DNA of 64,000 nucleotides from Imhoffiella fuscus (GCF_042682685.1 NZ_JBHUHX010000059.1:60773-124772); one strand, 5' to 3'. Shown: positions 26,597 to 36,159, counted from the first letter of the stretch. A program made the numbers and translations. Notes: generated by a model not told the origin, from the sequence alone.

Positions 26597-27847
26597 TCAA
26601 GGATCACGCCGAACCGCATCGTTCCGCATTGATACGGACGCGTCAGAGACCGAGCCGAGCTGAATTGGAATGCCGGCCAAACCCGCACCCGGCGACTGCT
26701 CATGTCGAGCTGGCGCGGCATCGACGGAGATCGGTAGATTCATACGTCGCCGGAAATGACGCGAGCAGCCCCACTGGTTCCAGCCGACCCGCCGTCCCAT
26801 GCGATGGATGCGGCCCTCGAGACAGGCACGGCAGTCGGTCGGCTCCTCGTCGATGCAGGGCTTGTTGTCGTAGAGCTGATAGCGCTTGCGCACCGGACGC
26901 GGGGTAATGTTGGGCATGATGATGTTGCAGCCGTAGGCGATCCCCTGCTCGCGCCCGTCCTCGGCCAGGGCCTGGAGTGCGGTCGCTGCGGCGATATTGA
27001 CGTCGCGCAGCACCAGACGGCAGACCGCCAGCATATTGAGCGCGAGCTGCAACAGCGGTCCCTGCTCCAGCATCCCCTCGTCCAGCATGTCGCCACCGCG
27101 CGAGAGGATGTACGGCCCCATGCCGAGCATGTCGACGTCCATGCGCTGATAGAAGCGGATGTCGGCGCAGAGATCGGCGAGGGTCTGACCCGGCAGCCCG
27201 ATCATGCCCCCGGTACCGACCTGGAACCCGGCCGTGCGCAGGTCCTCCAGCGCCTGGATGCGCGAGGCATAGGCCTTCTCGTGGGCGAATCCGTCCGGAT
27301 GGAGCCGGGCGAAGATCTCGGGATTGGTGGTCTCCATGCGCAGCAGATAGCGCATGCAATCGGCCTCGCCCGCCGCCGCGCGCCAGCGTGCGTAGGTCTC
27401 CAGCGGCTGCTCGCCGAGCGAGAGGGTGATGCTGGCCCCGTCGGGCAGCCGCTCGGACCGGGTACGGGCGCGGATCTCGCGGATGCACTCCTCGACGAAG
27501 GCGACGAAGAGTTCGTCACGCCGCTCCCCCGCCTGGAGACAGACCGAGCCATAGTTGTTCTCCGCCGCCCAGACCGCCCCCTCGACCAGCTGCTCCAGGC
27601 TCAGGTCGTAGCGCTCCAGCTCGCGGTTGTCGCGACGGATGCCGCAATAGCGGCAGTTGAGGGTGCAACGATTGGAGAATTCGAGGATGCCGCGATAGTG
27701 GACCAGATCGCCGACCAGACGGGTCGTGAGATCATAGGCCGCCCGGCGCAGACGCTCGCAGTCCTCGGGATCGGTCAGCCCCAGTAGCCGGACGATGTCG
27801 GCGTCGCTGAAGCGCTCCTGCCGCAACAGCTCATCCAGGGTCTTCAT
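26597..27847 (-). CDS. hydE: [FeFe]-hydrogenase maturase HydE (radical SAM)
   Basis: The protein has 416 residues. The radical SAM cluster motif CTLNCRYC uses Cys61, Cys65 and Cys68, and the preceding LEFSNRC and following GIRRDN segments are HydE-typical. HydE acts on the HydG-derived iron complex during synthesis of the H-cluster diiron site. The last 50 residues or so, after GCSRHFRRRM, form a Pro/Ala/Ser-rich tail not needed by the family (usual length about 350). Its start overlaps the hydF stop by 4 bases, so translation is coupled. One more cysteine group near the C-terminus (CIDEEPTDCRACLEG) may hold a second cluster. Confidence 0.95.
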   Translation of the reverse strand: MKTLDELLRQERFSDADIVRLLGLTDPEDCERLRRAAYDLTTRLVGDLVHYRGILEFSNRCTLNCRYCGIRRDNRELERYDLSLEQLVEGAVWAAENNYGSVCLQAGERRDELFVAFVEECIREIRARTRSERLPDGASITLSLGEQPLETYARWRAAAGEADCMRYLLRMETTNPEIFARLHPDGFAHEKAYASRIQALEDLRTAGFQVGTGGMIGLPGQTLADLCADIRFYQRMDVDMLGMGPYILSRGGDMLDEGMLEQGPLLQLALNMLAVCRLVLRDVNIAAATALQALAEDGREQGIAYGCNIIMPNITPRPVRKRYQLYDNKPCIDEEPTDCRACLEGRIHRMGRRVGWNQWGCSRHFRRRMNLPISVDAAPARHEQSPGAGLAGIPIQLGSVSDASVSMRNDAVRRDP

Positions 27848-29085
27848 GTCGAAGCCTCCCGACAGGCGTCTTCATAGGCCGCCATGGCCGCCGGAAAGGA
27901 CTGCAGCGAGCGTGTCAGCACACCCTGGAGCAGCGAGATGGCCACGCCATAGTTGGTCATGGGAACGCCCTGGCGCTCGGCCCGGTAGAGCCAGGAGAGC
28001 ATGTGTTTGCGCGTCACCATGCAGGCCCCGCACTGGATGATGAGATCGTAGTGGGCGATCTCCTCGGGGAAATACTTGCCGCTGCTGAAATCGATCTGCA
28101 GATCGCCGCCGACGAACTGACGCAGCCAGCGCGGGATCTTGACCCGGCCGATATCGTCGCAGATGAGATCGTGGGTACAGGCCTCGGCGATCAGCACCCG
28201 GTCGCCCGGCTTGAGTCTGTGGATCATGGCCGCACCGGCGGTCAGCTTGATCAGGTCCGCCTTGAAGCGGGCCATGAGGATGGAGAAGGTGGTCAGGGGC
28301 ACCTCGGACGGGGTGTCCGCCGCCGCCTTCATGACCACCTGCGAATCGCAGATCACCAGCGAGGGCGGCGAGCGCAGATCCTCGAACACGGCCGAGAGCT
28401 CGCGCTCCTTGACCACGGTGCAGACGGCATCCGCGTCCAGGACCTCGCGGATGACCTGGACCTGGGGCAGGATCAGCCGTCCCTTGGGGGCACCCAGATC
28501 GATGGGCACGACCAGCACCACGCTGCCTCCCGGCTGGATGAGATCGGCGACCAGCGGCGGTTCCTGCAAATAGTCCTCGGGCACCAGACGGATGATGGAC
28601 TCCTTCACCGCGTCGATGTTCTGGTGCTCCAGCGCCGAGATCCGCACCAGCTCGCCGCCCTCCCCGAGCAGCTCGGCGATTCCCGCATCCGGGGCCTCGC
28701 CCAGATCGCTCTTGTTGAGCACGCAGAGGATCGGCGTCTCACGCTCGCGAAGCTGGACGATCAGCGCACGCTCCTCCTCGCCGAGACCGCGCTGATCGCA
28801 GACCAGCAGGGCCACGTCCACCCGCTCCAGCACCCCGGCGGTCTTGGCCATGCGCATCCCGCCCAGCGCGCCCTCGTCGTCGATCCCGGCGGTGTCGACG
28901 AAGACGACCGGCCCGATCGGCGGCAGCTCGAAGGCCTTCTCGACCGGATCCGTGGTGGTCCCGGCCACGTCCGAGACGATGGAGAGCGGATAGCCCAGCA
29001 GGGCGTTGATCAGACTCGACTTGCCGGCATTGCGGCGTCCGAAGATGCCGATGTGCAGACGTAGACTCTTGGGGGTGTCCAGCAT
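27844..29085 (-). CDS. hydF: [FeFe]-hydrogenase maturation GTPase HydF
   Basis: The protein has 413 residues. The N-terminal Era-like GTPase has P-loop GRRNAGKSS (residues 16-24), G3 DTAG and G4 NKSD. A dimerisation part follows, then a C-terminal cluster domain with the conserved CTH motif (EACTH) and CGACM pair that bind a [4Fe-4S] cluster. HydF is the scaffold that assembles the diiron subcluster and delivers it to HydA. It is coupled to hydE by a 4-base overlap. The zinc-finger gene ends 84 bases upstream. Confidence 0.95.
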   Translation of the reverse strand: MLDTPKSLRLHIGIFGRRNAGKSSLINALLGYPLSIVSDVAGTTTDPVEKAFELPPIGPVVFVDTAGIDDEGALGGMRMAKTAGVLERVDVALLVCDQRGLGEEERALIVQLRERETPILCVLNKSDLGEAPDAGIAELLGEGGELVRISALEHQNIDAVKESIIRLVPEDYLQEPPLVADLIQPGGSVVLVVPIDLGAPKGRLILPQVQVIREVLDADAVCTVVKERELSAVFEDLRSPPSLVICDSQVVMKAAADTPSEVPLTTFSILMARFKADLIKLTAGAAMIHRLKPGDRVLIAEACTHDLICDDIGRVKIPRWLRQFVGGDLQIDFSSGKYFPEEIAHYDLIIQCGACMVTRKHMLSWLYRAERQGVPMTNYGVAISLLQGVLTRSLQSFPAAMAAYEDACREAST

Positions 29086-29169
29086 GGGAGAATGACTCGG
29101 ATTCAGAAAGGCGGGAACGAAATATCAGCTCGGAGCATAGGCCACCTCGACGGCAACCCGAGCCAGTCG

Positions 29170-29427
29170 TCAGCCACCAAACGACGCGTAGGACTCCACC
29201 GCCACCCGTTTGGTCGCCTGCGGTGCCTTGCGATGTTCCATGATGGCCGTGTGCTCTGCCTCGATGGCCTTCAAGACCGCCGCATCGAAATACTGCTCAC
29301 CGCAGAACTCGCACTCCAGACAGGGCACGTCATCGATGATGAGCAGTTCGTCATTCAGCTGGTGAATATAGCGAGCGGTCTTGGCCGTCAGATGCTTGTG
29401 GCCACAAAAGGCACAATGCCGGGTCAT
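29170..29427 (-). CDS. YgiT-type zinc-finger protein
   Basis: The protein has 85 residues with two CXXC pairs, CAFCGHK near the start and CLECEFCGEQYFD in the middle, as in YgiT/MqsA N-terminal zinc domains. The C-terminal DNA-binding helix-turn-helix of full MqsA antitoxins is absent. No toxin gene lies next to it. It sits between aspA and hydF on the same strand, so it is probably transcribed with the maturation genes; whether it serves hydrogenase assembly or is a leftover of a toxin-antitoxin pair cannot be said. Confidence 0.75.
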   Translation of the reverse strand: MTRHCAFCGHKHLTAKTARYIHQLNDELLIIDDVPCLECEFCGEQYFDAAVLKAIEAEHTAIMEHRKAPQATKRVAVESYASFGG

Positions 29428-29468
29428 CGGGTCAGCCTCTTTCGTAAGGGTTCTTGAAACACTCTACT

Positions 29469-30887
29469 CTAACGATACCCCAGCGCCGTCATTGCAGCCG
29501 GCGAGAGCAGCCGATCCAGCGTCGCCGCATCGAGCAGCCCCTGCTCCAGCACCAGATCGCGGACCCGCCGGTCGCTCGCGGCCGCCTCCTTGGCGATGCG
29601 CGAGGCGGTCTCGTAGCCGAGCGCGGGGACCAGGGCGGTGACGACGGCCCAGGAGCGCTCGACCTGTTCGCGGCAGTGTTCGGCGTCCACCTCGATGCCC
29701 TCGACGCAGCGCTCGGCCAGGATCAGGGAGGCGCGTTCCAGCACCGCCAGGCTCTCCAGCAGGGCGTTGGCCACCAGCGGCAGGAAGGCGTTGAGCTCCA
29801 GCTGACCCGACTGGCAGGCCTGGGTGATCATGGTGTCGTTGCCGATGGCGGTCATGGCCGCCTGGGCCGCGGCCTCGCAGACGACCGGGTTGACCTTGCC
29901 CGGCATGATGCTGGATCCGGCCTGGACCGGCGGCAGGCGCAGCTCGGCGATGCCGGCGCGCGGACCCGAGGCGAGCAGGCGCAGGTCGGACGAGATCTTG
30001 TAGAGATTGACCGCGTGGGCCTTGAGGATGCCCGAGACCTCGACGAAGACGTCGGCGTTCTGGGTCGCGTCCAGCAGATTCTCGGCGCGGGCGAGGTTGA
30101 GCCGGGTCTCCTCGCGCAGCCGGTCGGTGACGCGGAAGATGTAGTCGCGCGGCGCGGTCAGTCCGGTGCCGATGGCGGTCCCGCCCAGGTTGACCACCCG
30201 CAGCCGCTCCTTGCACTTGAAGACCCGCCAGCGGTCGCGGGCGAAGGCCTCGGACCAGGCGCCGAAGGCGGCGCCGACGGTCATGGGACAGGCGTCCTGG
30301 AGCTGGGTCCGGCCCATCTTGGGAATGCCCTCGAAGGCGTGCTCCCGGGCCTGGAAGGCGGACTGCAGCCGGGCGATGCCCTTCTCCAGCCGGTCCAGCG
30401 CCACGAGAGAGGCGACCTTGAGCGCGGTCGGGAAGACGTCGTTGGTCGACTGGTGCAGGTTGACCTGATGCAGCGGATGGACTCGCGCATAGGACCCGAG
30501 CGACCCGCCCAACAGCTCCTCGGCGCGGTTGGCGATCACCTCGTTGAGGTTCATGTTGAGCGAGGTGCCGGCCCCGCCCTGGAGCGCGTCGACCTGGATC
30601 CATGGGCGCAGACCGCCCGCGAGGATCTCGCGACAGGCGGCCTCGATGGCCTTCGCCTCGGCCTCCGGCAGGAATCCGAGCTCGGCGTTGGTGCGGGCGC
30701 AGGCCAGCTTCACCTGCGCCATGGCGCGGATCAGCTCGGGGCGGCAGGGCCGGCCGAGCAGATCGAAGTTGGCCAGGGCGCGAGCGGTATGGATGCCGTA
30801 ATAGGCGTCGGCCGGAACCGGAAACGCGCCGAGTGCGTCCGACTCGATCCGCATGCCGGCATCCGGGTCCCCGGTCCCTCCCGCCAT
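29469..30887 (-). CDS. aspA: Aspartate ammonia-lyase (aspartase)
   Basis: The protein has 472 residues, normal for the aspartase/fumarase superfamily. The catalytic loop reads GSSIMPGKVNPV, and HQSTNDVFPTALK, MGRTQLQDACP and GTGLTAP also match. It should convert L-aspartate to fumarate and ammonia in the cytosol. Its ATG lies one base after the hydG stop, so both are one transcript. An aspartase beside Hyd maturation genes has, as far as I recall, been seen in other bacteria; ammonia or fumarate from it might serve bridging-ligand synthesis or fumarate respiration, which is inference. Confidence 0.92.
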   Translation of the reverse strand: MAGGTGDPDAGMRIESDALGAFPVPADAYYGIHTARALANFDLLGRPCRPELIRAMAQVKLACARTNAELGFLPEAEAKAIEAACREILAGGLRPWIQVDALQGGAGTSLNMNLNEVIANRAEELLGGSLGSYARVHPLHQVNLHQSTNDVFPTALKVASLVALDRLEKGIARLQSAFQAREHAFEGIPKMGRTQLQDACPMTVGAAFGAWSEAFARDRWRVFKCKERLRVVNLGGTAIGTGLTAPRDYIFRVTDRLREETRLNLARAENLLDATQNADVFVEVSGILKAHAVNLYKISSDLRLLASGPRAGIAELRLPPVQAGSSIMPGKVNPVVCEAAAQAAMTAIGNDTMITQACQSGQLELNAFLPLVANALLESLAVLERASLILAERCVEGIEVDAEHCREQVERSWAVVTALVPALGYETASRIAKEAAASDRRVRDLVLEQGLLDAATLDRLLSPAAMTALGYR

Positions 30888-30888
30888 C

Positions 30889-32346
30889 TCAGCAGAAGAC
30901 GTCGCGCTTGCCCGAGCGGATGCGGTCGAGGATCACGTCCGAGACGCGCCGCTCCTCGGTGCCCATCTCGGCCAGATCGCGCGCGATCGCCTGCTCGCCG
31001 GCACTGGCCGTCTCGGGCTTGGCATAATCGATCAGATACTCCATGAAGGTCCCGACCGAGTTGGGTCCGCACTTCTGCTTGATGTCCGCGCTCTTGGCCC
31101 AGTGCATGAAGTCCTCGCCGGTGCGACCGTTGCGGTAGCAGGCGGTGCAGAAGGAGGGCGTGTAGTCCAGCTCGGCCAGCTCGCGCACCACGGTGTCGAG
31201 CGGACGGTGATCGCCGAGCGAGAACTGGCTCTCGTCGAAATCATCTTCGACCTGATCGAGCTGCGCGGCATAGCCGCCCGGATTGGTGCGGCTTCCGGCC
31301 GAGATCTGGGAGACGCCCAGAGCCAGGGTCTCGCGACGCATCTCGGCGGTCTCGCGCGTCGACATGATGATGCCGGTATAGGGCACGGCCAGACGCAGGA
31401 TGGCGACCAGACGTTTGAAGTCCTCGTCGGACACCGGGTTCAGGGGCGAGTTGGAGAAGTCGGACCCGTGCGCCGGCTCGATGCGCGGCACGCTGATGGT
31501 GTGACAGCCGGCGCCATAGGTGGACTCCAGATGCTCGGCATGCTTCATGAGCGCCAGCACGTCGAAGCGCCAGTCGCCCAGACCCAGCAGCGCGCCCAGA
31601 CCGATATCGTCGATGCCGGCCTGCATGGCGCGGTCCGGCCCCGAGAGACGCCAGTCCATGTCGCGCTTCCGGCCGCTCAGATGCACGGCTTCATAGACGT
31701 CGCGCTGATAGGTCTCCTGGAACAGCTGATAGGTCCCGATACCGATCTCATGCAGACGGCGGAACTCATCGACCTCGAGCGGGGCCAGATTCACGTTGAT
31801 GCGGCGGATCTCGCCGTTGCCGCGCCGGACCGAATAGATGGCCTCGAGCGCCTCGATCACATAGTCGAAGCCGCGCGGATAGGATTCGCCGGCCACCATG
31901 AGGATACGCTTGTGCCCCTGATCGATGAGCACCTCGGTCTCGCGCCGGATCTCCTCGATGGTGAGTGCGCGTCGCTTGAGGGTCCTGTTGTCCTTGCTGA
32001 AGGCGCAGTAGGAACAGGCGTTGCCGCAGAAGTTGGAGATATAGAGCGGGGCGAAGAGGACGATGCGCTTGCCGTAGATGGCCTCCTTGACCGCGCGTGC
32101 CGCGGCGTAGAGCTCCTCGGTCAGCTCGGGGTCCCGGACCTGGAGCAGGGCGGCGACCTCGCCGGCCGTCAACCCCTTGAGCTCGCGCGATTTGGCGAGC
32201 ACCTCCCGTATCAGCGTGGCATCCTCGCGGATATGGGCATCGAGGGCGGAGCGGATCTCCCCGGCATCGAGCCAGGAGGTGTCGGTGTCCGCCCGGTGGG
32301 AGCCAGCGGGGCCTGAGCCGCCGTCAGCGCTCGCCAGAATCGTCAT
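30889..32346 (-). CDS. hydG: [FeFe]-hydrogenase maturase HydG (radical SAM tyrosine lyase)
   Basis: The protein has 485 residues. The radical SAM motif CGNACSYC uses Cys107, Cys111 and Cys114. The C-terminal auxiliary-cluster motif CTACYRNGRTGEDFM is present and separates HydG from the related ThiH. HydG cleaves tyrosine to make the CO and CN ligands of the H-cluster. It is the first gene of the minus-strand maturation operon hydG-aspA-zinc finger-hydF-hydE. About 115 bases upstream is a palindrome fitting FNR/CRP-family sites. Confidence 0.95.
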   Translation of the reverse strand: MTILASADGGSGPAGSHRADTDTSWLDAGEIRSALDAHIREDATLIREVLAKSRELKGLTAGEVAALLQVRDPELTEELYAAARAVKEAIYGKRIVLFAPLYISNFCGNACSYCAFSKDNRTLKRRALTIEEIRRETEVLIDQGHKRILMVAGESYPRGFDYVIEALEAIYSVRRGNGEIRRINVNLAPLEVDEFRRLHEIGIGTYQLFQETYQRDVYEAVHLSGRKRDMDWRLSGPDRAMQAGIDDIGLGALLGLGDWRFDVLALMKHAEHLESTYGAGCHTISVPRIEPAHGSDFSNSPLNPVSDEDFKRLVAILRLAVPYTGIIMSTRETAEMRRETLALGVSQISAGSRTNPGGYAAQLDQVEDDFDESQFSLGDHRPLDTVVRELAELDYTPSFCTACYRNGRTGEDFMHWAKSADIKQKCGPNSVGTFMEYLIDYAKPETASAGEQAIARDLAEMGTEERRVSDVILDRIRSGKRDVFC

Positions 32347-32453
32347 TGCAGGATCTCCGGGGGTCGCTAGAACAGATTAGCGGTCAGCATGTTAGATCCG
32401 TGCCACGCGCGACGACAAGAAATTTACACTATTGCCACGACGAAACACTGACT

Positions 32454-32469
32454 ATTGAGATATCTCAAT
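32454..32469 (-). promoter_or_regulatory. FNR/CRP-family operator upstream of hydG
   Basis: ATTGAGATATCTCAAT is a perfect 16-base palindrome and contains TTGA-N6-TCAA, the core shared by FNR, FixK and Anr sites (the FNR optimum is TTGAT-N4-ATCAA). Reading towards hydG, a TA...T-type -10 candidate (TAGTGT, 32426-32431) would place the palindrome centre near -42, the class II activator position. Confidence 0.6.
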
Positions 32470-32530
32470 CCGCTGCTACTCACGCTTCGCAAGCCCCGAG
32501 GAACGCATGCGGATGCAGCCTGAATCGACG

Positions 32531-35353
32531 TCAGAACTCATCCCAATCCTCATCCGGTGCCGCCTTCGACGGCGAGGATTTCGGCACACCGCCACGCGTG
32601 GCCGAGCCACCTCGCCGCACCGGCTTCACCGCTCCGGAAGCGGGGCCGGAACGCGACGGCTGGCCGAGGCTCGCGGAGGCGGCGCCCGCTCCAACCGGCG
32701 CCGGGCGCGTTCCTTGATCCAGGGTGAAGACGTCAACGGATTTGGATAGCGAGCGTGCCTGATCCTCAAGGCTCTCGGCAGCGGCCGCAGCCTCCTCGAC
32801 CAATGCCGCATTCTGCTGGGTCACCTCGTCCATCTGGGTGACGGCCTGCGAGATCTGCTCGATGCCAGTGCTCTGCTCGCGGCTGGCCGCCGAGATCTCC
32901 GACATGAGGGTCGCAACCTGGCTGAACGAATCCAGGATGGCGGTCATGGTATGCCCCGCCTCGTCAACCAGTTTTGCACCGGCATCGACCTTGGTCGCCG
33001 AACCGGCGATCAGGCCCTTGATCTCCTTCGCGGCTTGGGCGCTACGCTGAGCGAGCATGCGTACCTCGGCGGCCACCACAGCGAATCCTTTGCCCTGCTC
33101 GCCCGCCCGCGCCGCCTCTACCGCCGCGTTGAGCGCCAGCAGATTGGTCTGAAAGGCGATACTGTCGATCACGGTGATGATCTCGGAAATCTGCTGACTG
33201 GATTCCTGGATCTCGCCCATGGTCTGCACCACGCGCTCGAAGATCTCGCCACCGCGCACGGCCATCTCGTTCGAGGTCTGAGCCAAACGATTCGCCTCCA
33301 GCGCGTTCTGAGTATTCTGCTGGACCGTGGAGTTGAGCTGTTCCATGGCGCTCGCGGTTTCTTCAAGACTGCTTGCCTGGGTCTCGGTGCGGCTCGACAG
33401 GTCGACGTTCCCCGCAGCGATCTCGCCGGCCGCCATATTGATGGTATCGGCCGACTCCTTGATATTGCCGACCACCTCTTGAAGCCTCGCAACGGTGCGA
33501 TTGGTGTCGTTCTTCAGCTGACCGAAGGTTCCCTCGTAGTGCGACTCGATAACCTTCGTCAGATCACCATTGGCGATCGCTTCAAGCACACGGGCGATGT
33601 CGGCGAGTCCGCTAGCCACGATCTCGACCAGTCGATTCATGCCCTCGGCGAGTTCCTCGAAGAAGCCATCCTTGCCTTCGCGCTGCAGCCGGCGCGTGAA
33701 ATCGCCTTTCACGGCCGCGTCCAGGAGCGAGGCCAGTTCATGCTCCGTCGCGACCTCGTTCGTGCGATCGTTCCATTCCAGCACCGTTCCGAGACGCTCG
33801 CCCTCATCGCCGATGACCGGATTGGCGACCAGTTTGAAGACGCGGCCACCCACCGTGATTTGAGTGACATGCGTATTGCGGAGGGCCGCCAGCATGGATT
33901 TCTGATGGGCCGGGTTGCGGTGAAAGGCGTCGAAACTGCTTCCCAGCAGACCGTCGACGCTGAAATTCGGCAGATCCTTGCGTATATCCGACTCGGCCGT
34001 CCTCATCATGGCCATGACGGCTTCGTTCACGTAGACGATGGTGCCCTCGGTGTCGGAAACCATTATGTTGGTCGACGCCTTGTCGAGGGCGCGCTTGATA
34101 CGTAACGTCTCGGCGGCGAGCTTGGCGTCCGATCGGGTCCGTTCGTCCAGGCTGCCCTGCATCGTCCGCAGCGACTGGAACAGCGACCCGATCTCGTCAG
34201 CACGACCGGTCGGAATCGCGTTGTCATAGTGCCCGGAACCGATACGAGAGAAGATGCTGGCCGCCTCACCGAGCGGCCGGCTGACCAGACGCCGTGTCAG
34301 CAGAAAGATCACGACCCCCAGCACGAGGACCGCGAGCAGGGCGACGGAGAAGGTGAGATTGCGCAGCATGACGCTGTCGCCGCTCAGCTCATCGTCGTAC
34401 GCACCACCGGCGATGACCCACTGCCACTCGGGGAAGAAATCGTAGGCCACCACCTTGAGCCTGGGCCGCGTCTCGCCCGCATCAGTGTTGATCCAGGGAT
34501 AACGGATGACGCCTCGACGTTTTTCCAGCATATCCTTGACGAAGGAATGACCATCCGCATCCTTGGATTCGAGGATATTCGTCCCTTCCTGCAACGGATG
34601 GACCACCAGGTTGCCGAGACTCGGACCGGGTCTTGCGTCGATGACGAAGAAATATCCGGTGTCGCCAACCTTGAGCGAGGTGATTTCGGATTTGACGCGC
34701 CCGAGCTGCTCCTCGATGTTCAGCGCGACGGACAGCGCCCCCACCACCTCGCCCTGCCCGTTCTCCAGCGGATGGTAGACTCTGATGTATTGCTTGCCGA
34801 ACAGGGTTGCCGGACCGACGTAGTCACGACCCGCCAGCAGGCGCTCCCGCCCCGGATCGCCGGAATCGAGCCGGGTGCCGACGACGATGCGCCCCTTCCC
34901 ATCCGTCAGCGTCGTCGCGATGCGCACAAAATCGTTGCCATCGCGCACGAACAGCGTGGCCACGGCATCGGTACTGGCGGTGAAATCTTCCAGATAGGCC
35001 AGATCGCGATCGAGCCGCCCCTCACTGCCATAGAGCGCTGGCACCGAAGAGCCGCCCACCAGGAGCCGCTCGTCCGGGCTCAAGACGAAAGTCGTGCCAA
35101 AGCGCGAGGAGAGGACGGACATGAGAAGCCGTGCCTCGCTACCCACGTTCGCACTCAAATTGCTCAGCATCGATTTGACCAGAGCAGCCTGCCCGGAGAT
35201 CTGGTCGATCACCTTCTGCTCCATCAGACGATGATTCAGCTGCGCGATCCCGATGGCGAAGGCACCGAGAATGACGGCGATGACCACGCTGGCCGCCAGC
35301 GACAAGGTGAGCGTGACCGAACGGCCGCGAGCGAGTCTCTTGATTGGTTCCAT
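32531..35353 (-). CDS. Methyl-accepting chemotaxis protein with Cache and PAS domains and CheR-binding tail
   Basis: The protein has 940 residues from ATG 35353, behind AGGGGGAAGC. Order: membrane segment (about 14-37), a periplasmic Cache region of about 270 residues with VGDTGYFFVIDARPG and WQWVIAGGAYDDE segments, second membrane segment (about 315-335), HAMP, a cytosolic PAS domain (MVSDTEGTIVYVNEAV), a second HAMP-like part, and a signalling domain with tip IAFQTNLLALNAAVEAARAG of the type found in E. coli receptors. The extreme C-terminus, after a flexible Pro/Ser-rich linker, is DWDEF, which fits the CheR/CheB tethering pentapeptide (x-aromatic-x-x-aromatic). The PAS domain may add redox or energy sensing. 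It lies just downstream of the hydrogenase promoter region, transcribed away from hydG on the same strand. Confidence 0.9.
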   Translation of the reverse strand: MEPIKRLARGRSVTLTLSLAASVVIAVILGAFAIGIAQLNHRLMEQKVIDQISGQAALVKSMLSNLSANVGSEARLLMSVLSSRFGTTFVLSPDERLLVGGSSVPALYGSEGRLDRDLAYLEDFTASTDAVATLFVRDGNDFVRIATTLTDGKGRIVVGTRLDSGDPGRERLLAGRDYVGPATLFGKQYIRVYHPLENGQGEVVGALSVALNIEEQLGRVKSEITSLKVGDTGYFFVIDARPGPSLGNLVVHPLQEGTNILESKDADGHSFVKDMLEKRRGVIRYPWINTDAGETRPRLKVVAYDFFPEWQWVIAGGAYDDELSGDSVMLRNLTFSVALLAVLVLGVVIFLLTRRLVSRPLGEAASIFSRIGSGHYDNAIPTGRADEIGSLFQSLRTMQGSLDERTRSDAKLAAETLRIKRALDKASTNIMVSDTEGTIVYVNEAVMAMMRTAESDIRKDLPNFSVDGLLGSSFDAFHRNPAHQKSMLAALRNTHVTQITVGGRVFKLVANPVIGDEGERLGTVLEWNDRTNEVATEHELASLLDAAVKGDFTRRLQREGKDGFFEELAEGMNRLVEIVASGLADIARVLEAIANGDLTKVIESHYEGTFGQLKNDTNRTVARLQEVVGNIKESADTINMAAGEIAAGNVDLSSRTETQASSLEETASAMEQLNSTVQQNTQNALEANRLAQTSNEMAVRGGEIFERVVQTMGEIQESSQQISEIITVIDSIAFQTNLLALNAAVEAARAGEQGKGFAVVAAEVRMLAQRSAQAAKEIKGLIAGSATKVDAGAKLVDEAGHTMTAILDSFSQVATLMSEISAASREQSTGIEQISQAVTQMDEVTQQNAALVEEAAAAAESLEDQARSLSKSVDVFTLDQGTRPAPVGAGAASASLGQPSRSGPASGAVKPVRRGGSATRGGVPKSSPSKAAPDEDWDEF

Positions 35354-35535
35354 GCTTCCCCCTGCCTCCACGAAATCGACGATAGCCCATATCCCCAAGG
35401 ATTAGCGTTCGCACAACGAGCGCGACAAGTGCCTACTCGCCCCCATATTGAGGCGGAATTCGAGATCGGAATATCGAGGACCTCAAGCCCACAGACGAAT
35501 GGCGAACGAGGTCGAATCGCGAGGCGCAGGCCGGA

Positions 35536-36159
35536 TCAAGGGTCCATGTGGCCGGCGATGGCGCGGGCGATACCGCCCAAGCGCTCCTCCACCGCCACCG
35601 GGCGACGACAGAGATAAGGGATCGAGCGCTCACGCTCGTCGAACAGGCGTTCCTCGATGGCGAGCCGCGCCCGGAGATCCCTCGCCTGCTGGGCCGCCTC
35701 AGGCGCGGATTCCCGCTCAAGCTCGACCAGCGCATCGAGCGAACGGCCGATCGACTCGGCGCGTCTGGATTGGTCGCGCGAATAGCGCTCGATCCCGTCG
35801 ATGAGGTGGGCACGGTCCCGATTCAGTGTCTCCAGGACTCCGGCAAACACCAGGGTTAGACGTGCATGACGTTCGGATGGATCCAATTGAGCGACGAACT
35901 CGGCAATCGCGTTCGACGCTTCGTCCGCGCTGGTCCGGCGAGCGGAGAGATGCTCGACCAGGGCGGCGACCTCCCTGTCCTCGCGCCAAGCGGCGCCCTC
36001 GATGGAGGGTCCATCCCAAAGCACGGCGGCGGAGATCTCCGGCATGAGCGCCTGGGGACAGGGCCAGTCCGCATTCTCGGCGAGGACCGGCCGGAAGGCG
36101 CAGGCCGCAATCAGAGCAGTGAAGAGCAACGAACGGATGTTCGGTCCGGGCGCGTTCAT
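35536..36159 (-). CDS. Secreted protein of the PQQ-associated operon, function unknown
   Basis: The protein has 207 residues from ATG 36159, 7 bases after AGGAGGT. A Sec signal peptide (core LLFTALIAACAF, cleavage after VLA) precedes ENADWPCPQ. The mature part is alpha-helical with many charged residues (SRDQSRRAESIGRSLDAL, then an Arg/Glu-rich region) and two cysteines. I do not recognise a named domain. It is the last gene of the run substrate-binding protein, propeller, ATPase, permease, this gene, so it probably works in the periplasm with that quinoprotein-linked system. Confidence 0.7.
   Translation of the reverse strand: MNAPGPNIRSLLFTALIAACAFRPVLAENADWPCPQALMPEISAAVLWDGPSIEGAAWREDREVAALVEHLSARRTSADEASNAIAEFVAQLDPSERHARLTLVFAGVLETLNRDRAHLIDGIERYSRDQSRRAESIGRSLDALVELERESAPEAAQQARDLRARLAIEERLFDERERSIPYLCRRPVAVEERLGGIARAIAGHMDP

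Noticed and set aside
29170..29427. A complete MqsRA toxin-antitoxin system
   Set aside because: No toxin gene is adjacent and the DNA-binding half of the antitoxin is missing.
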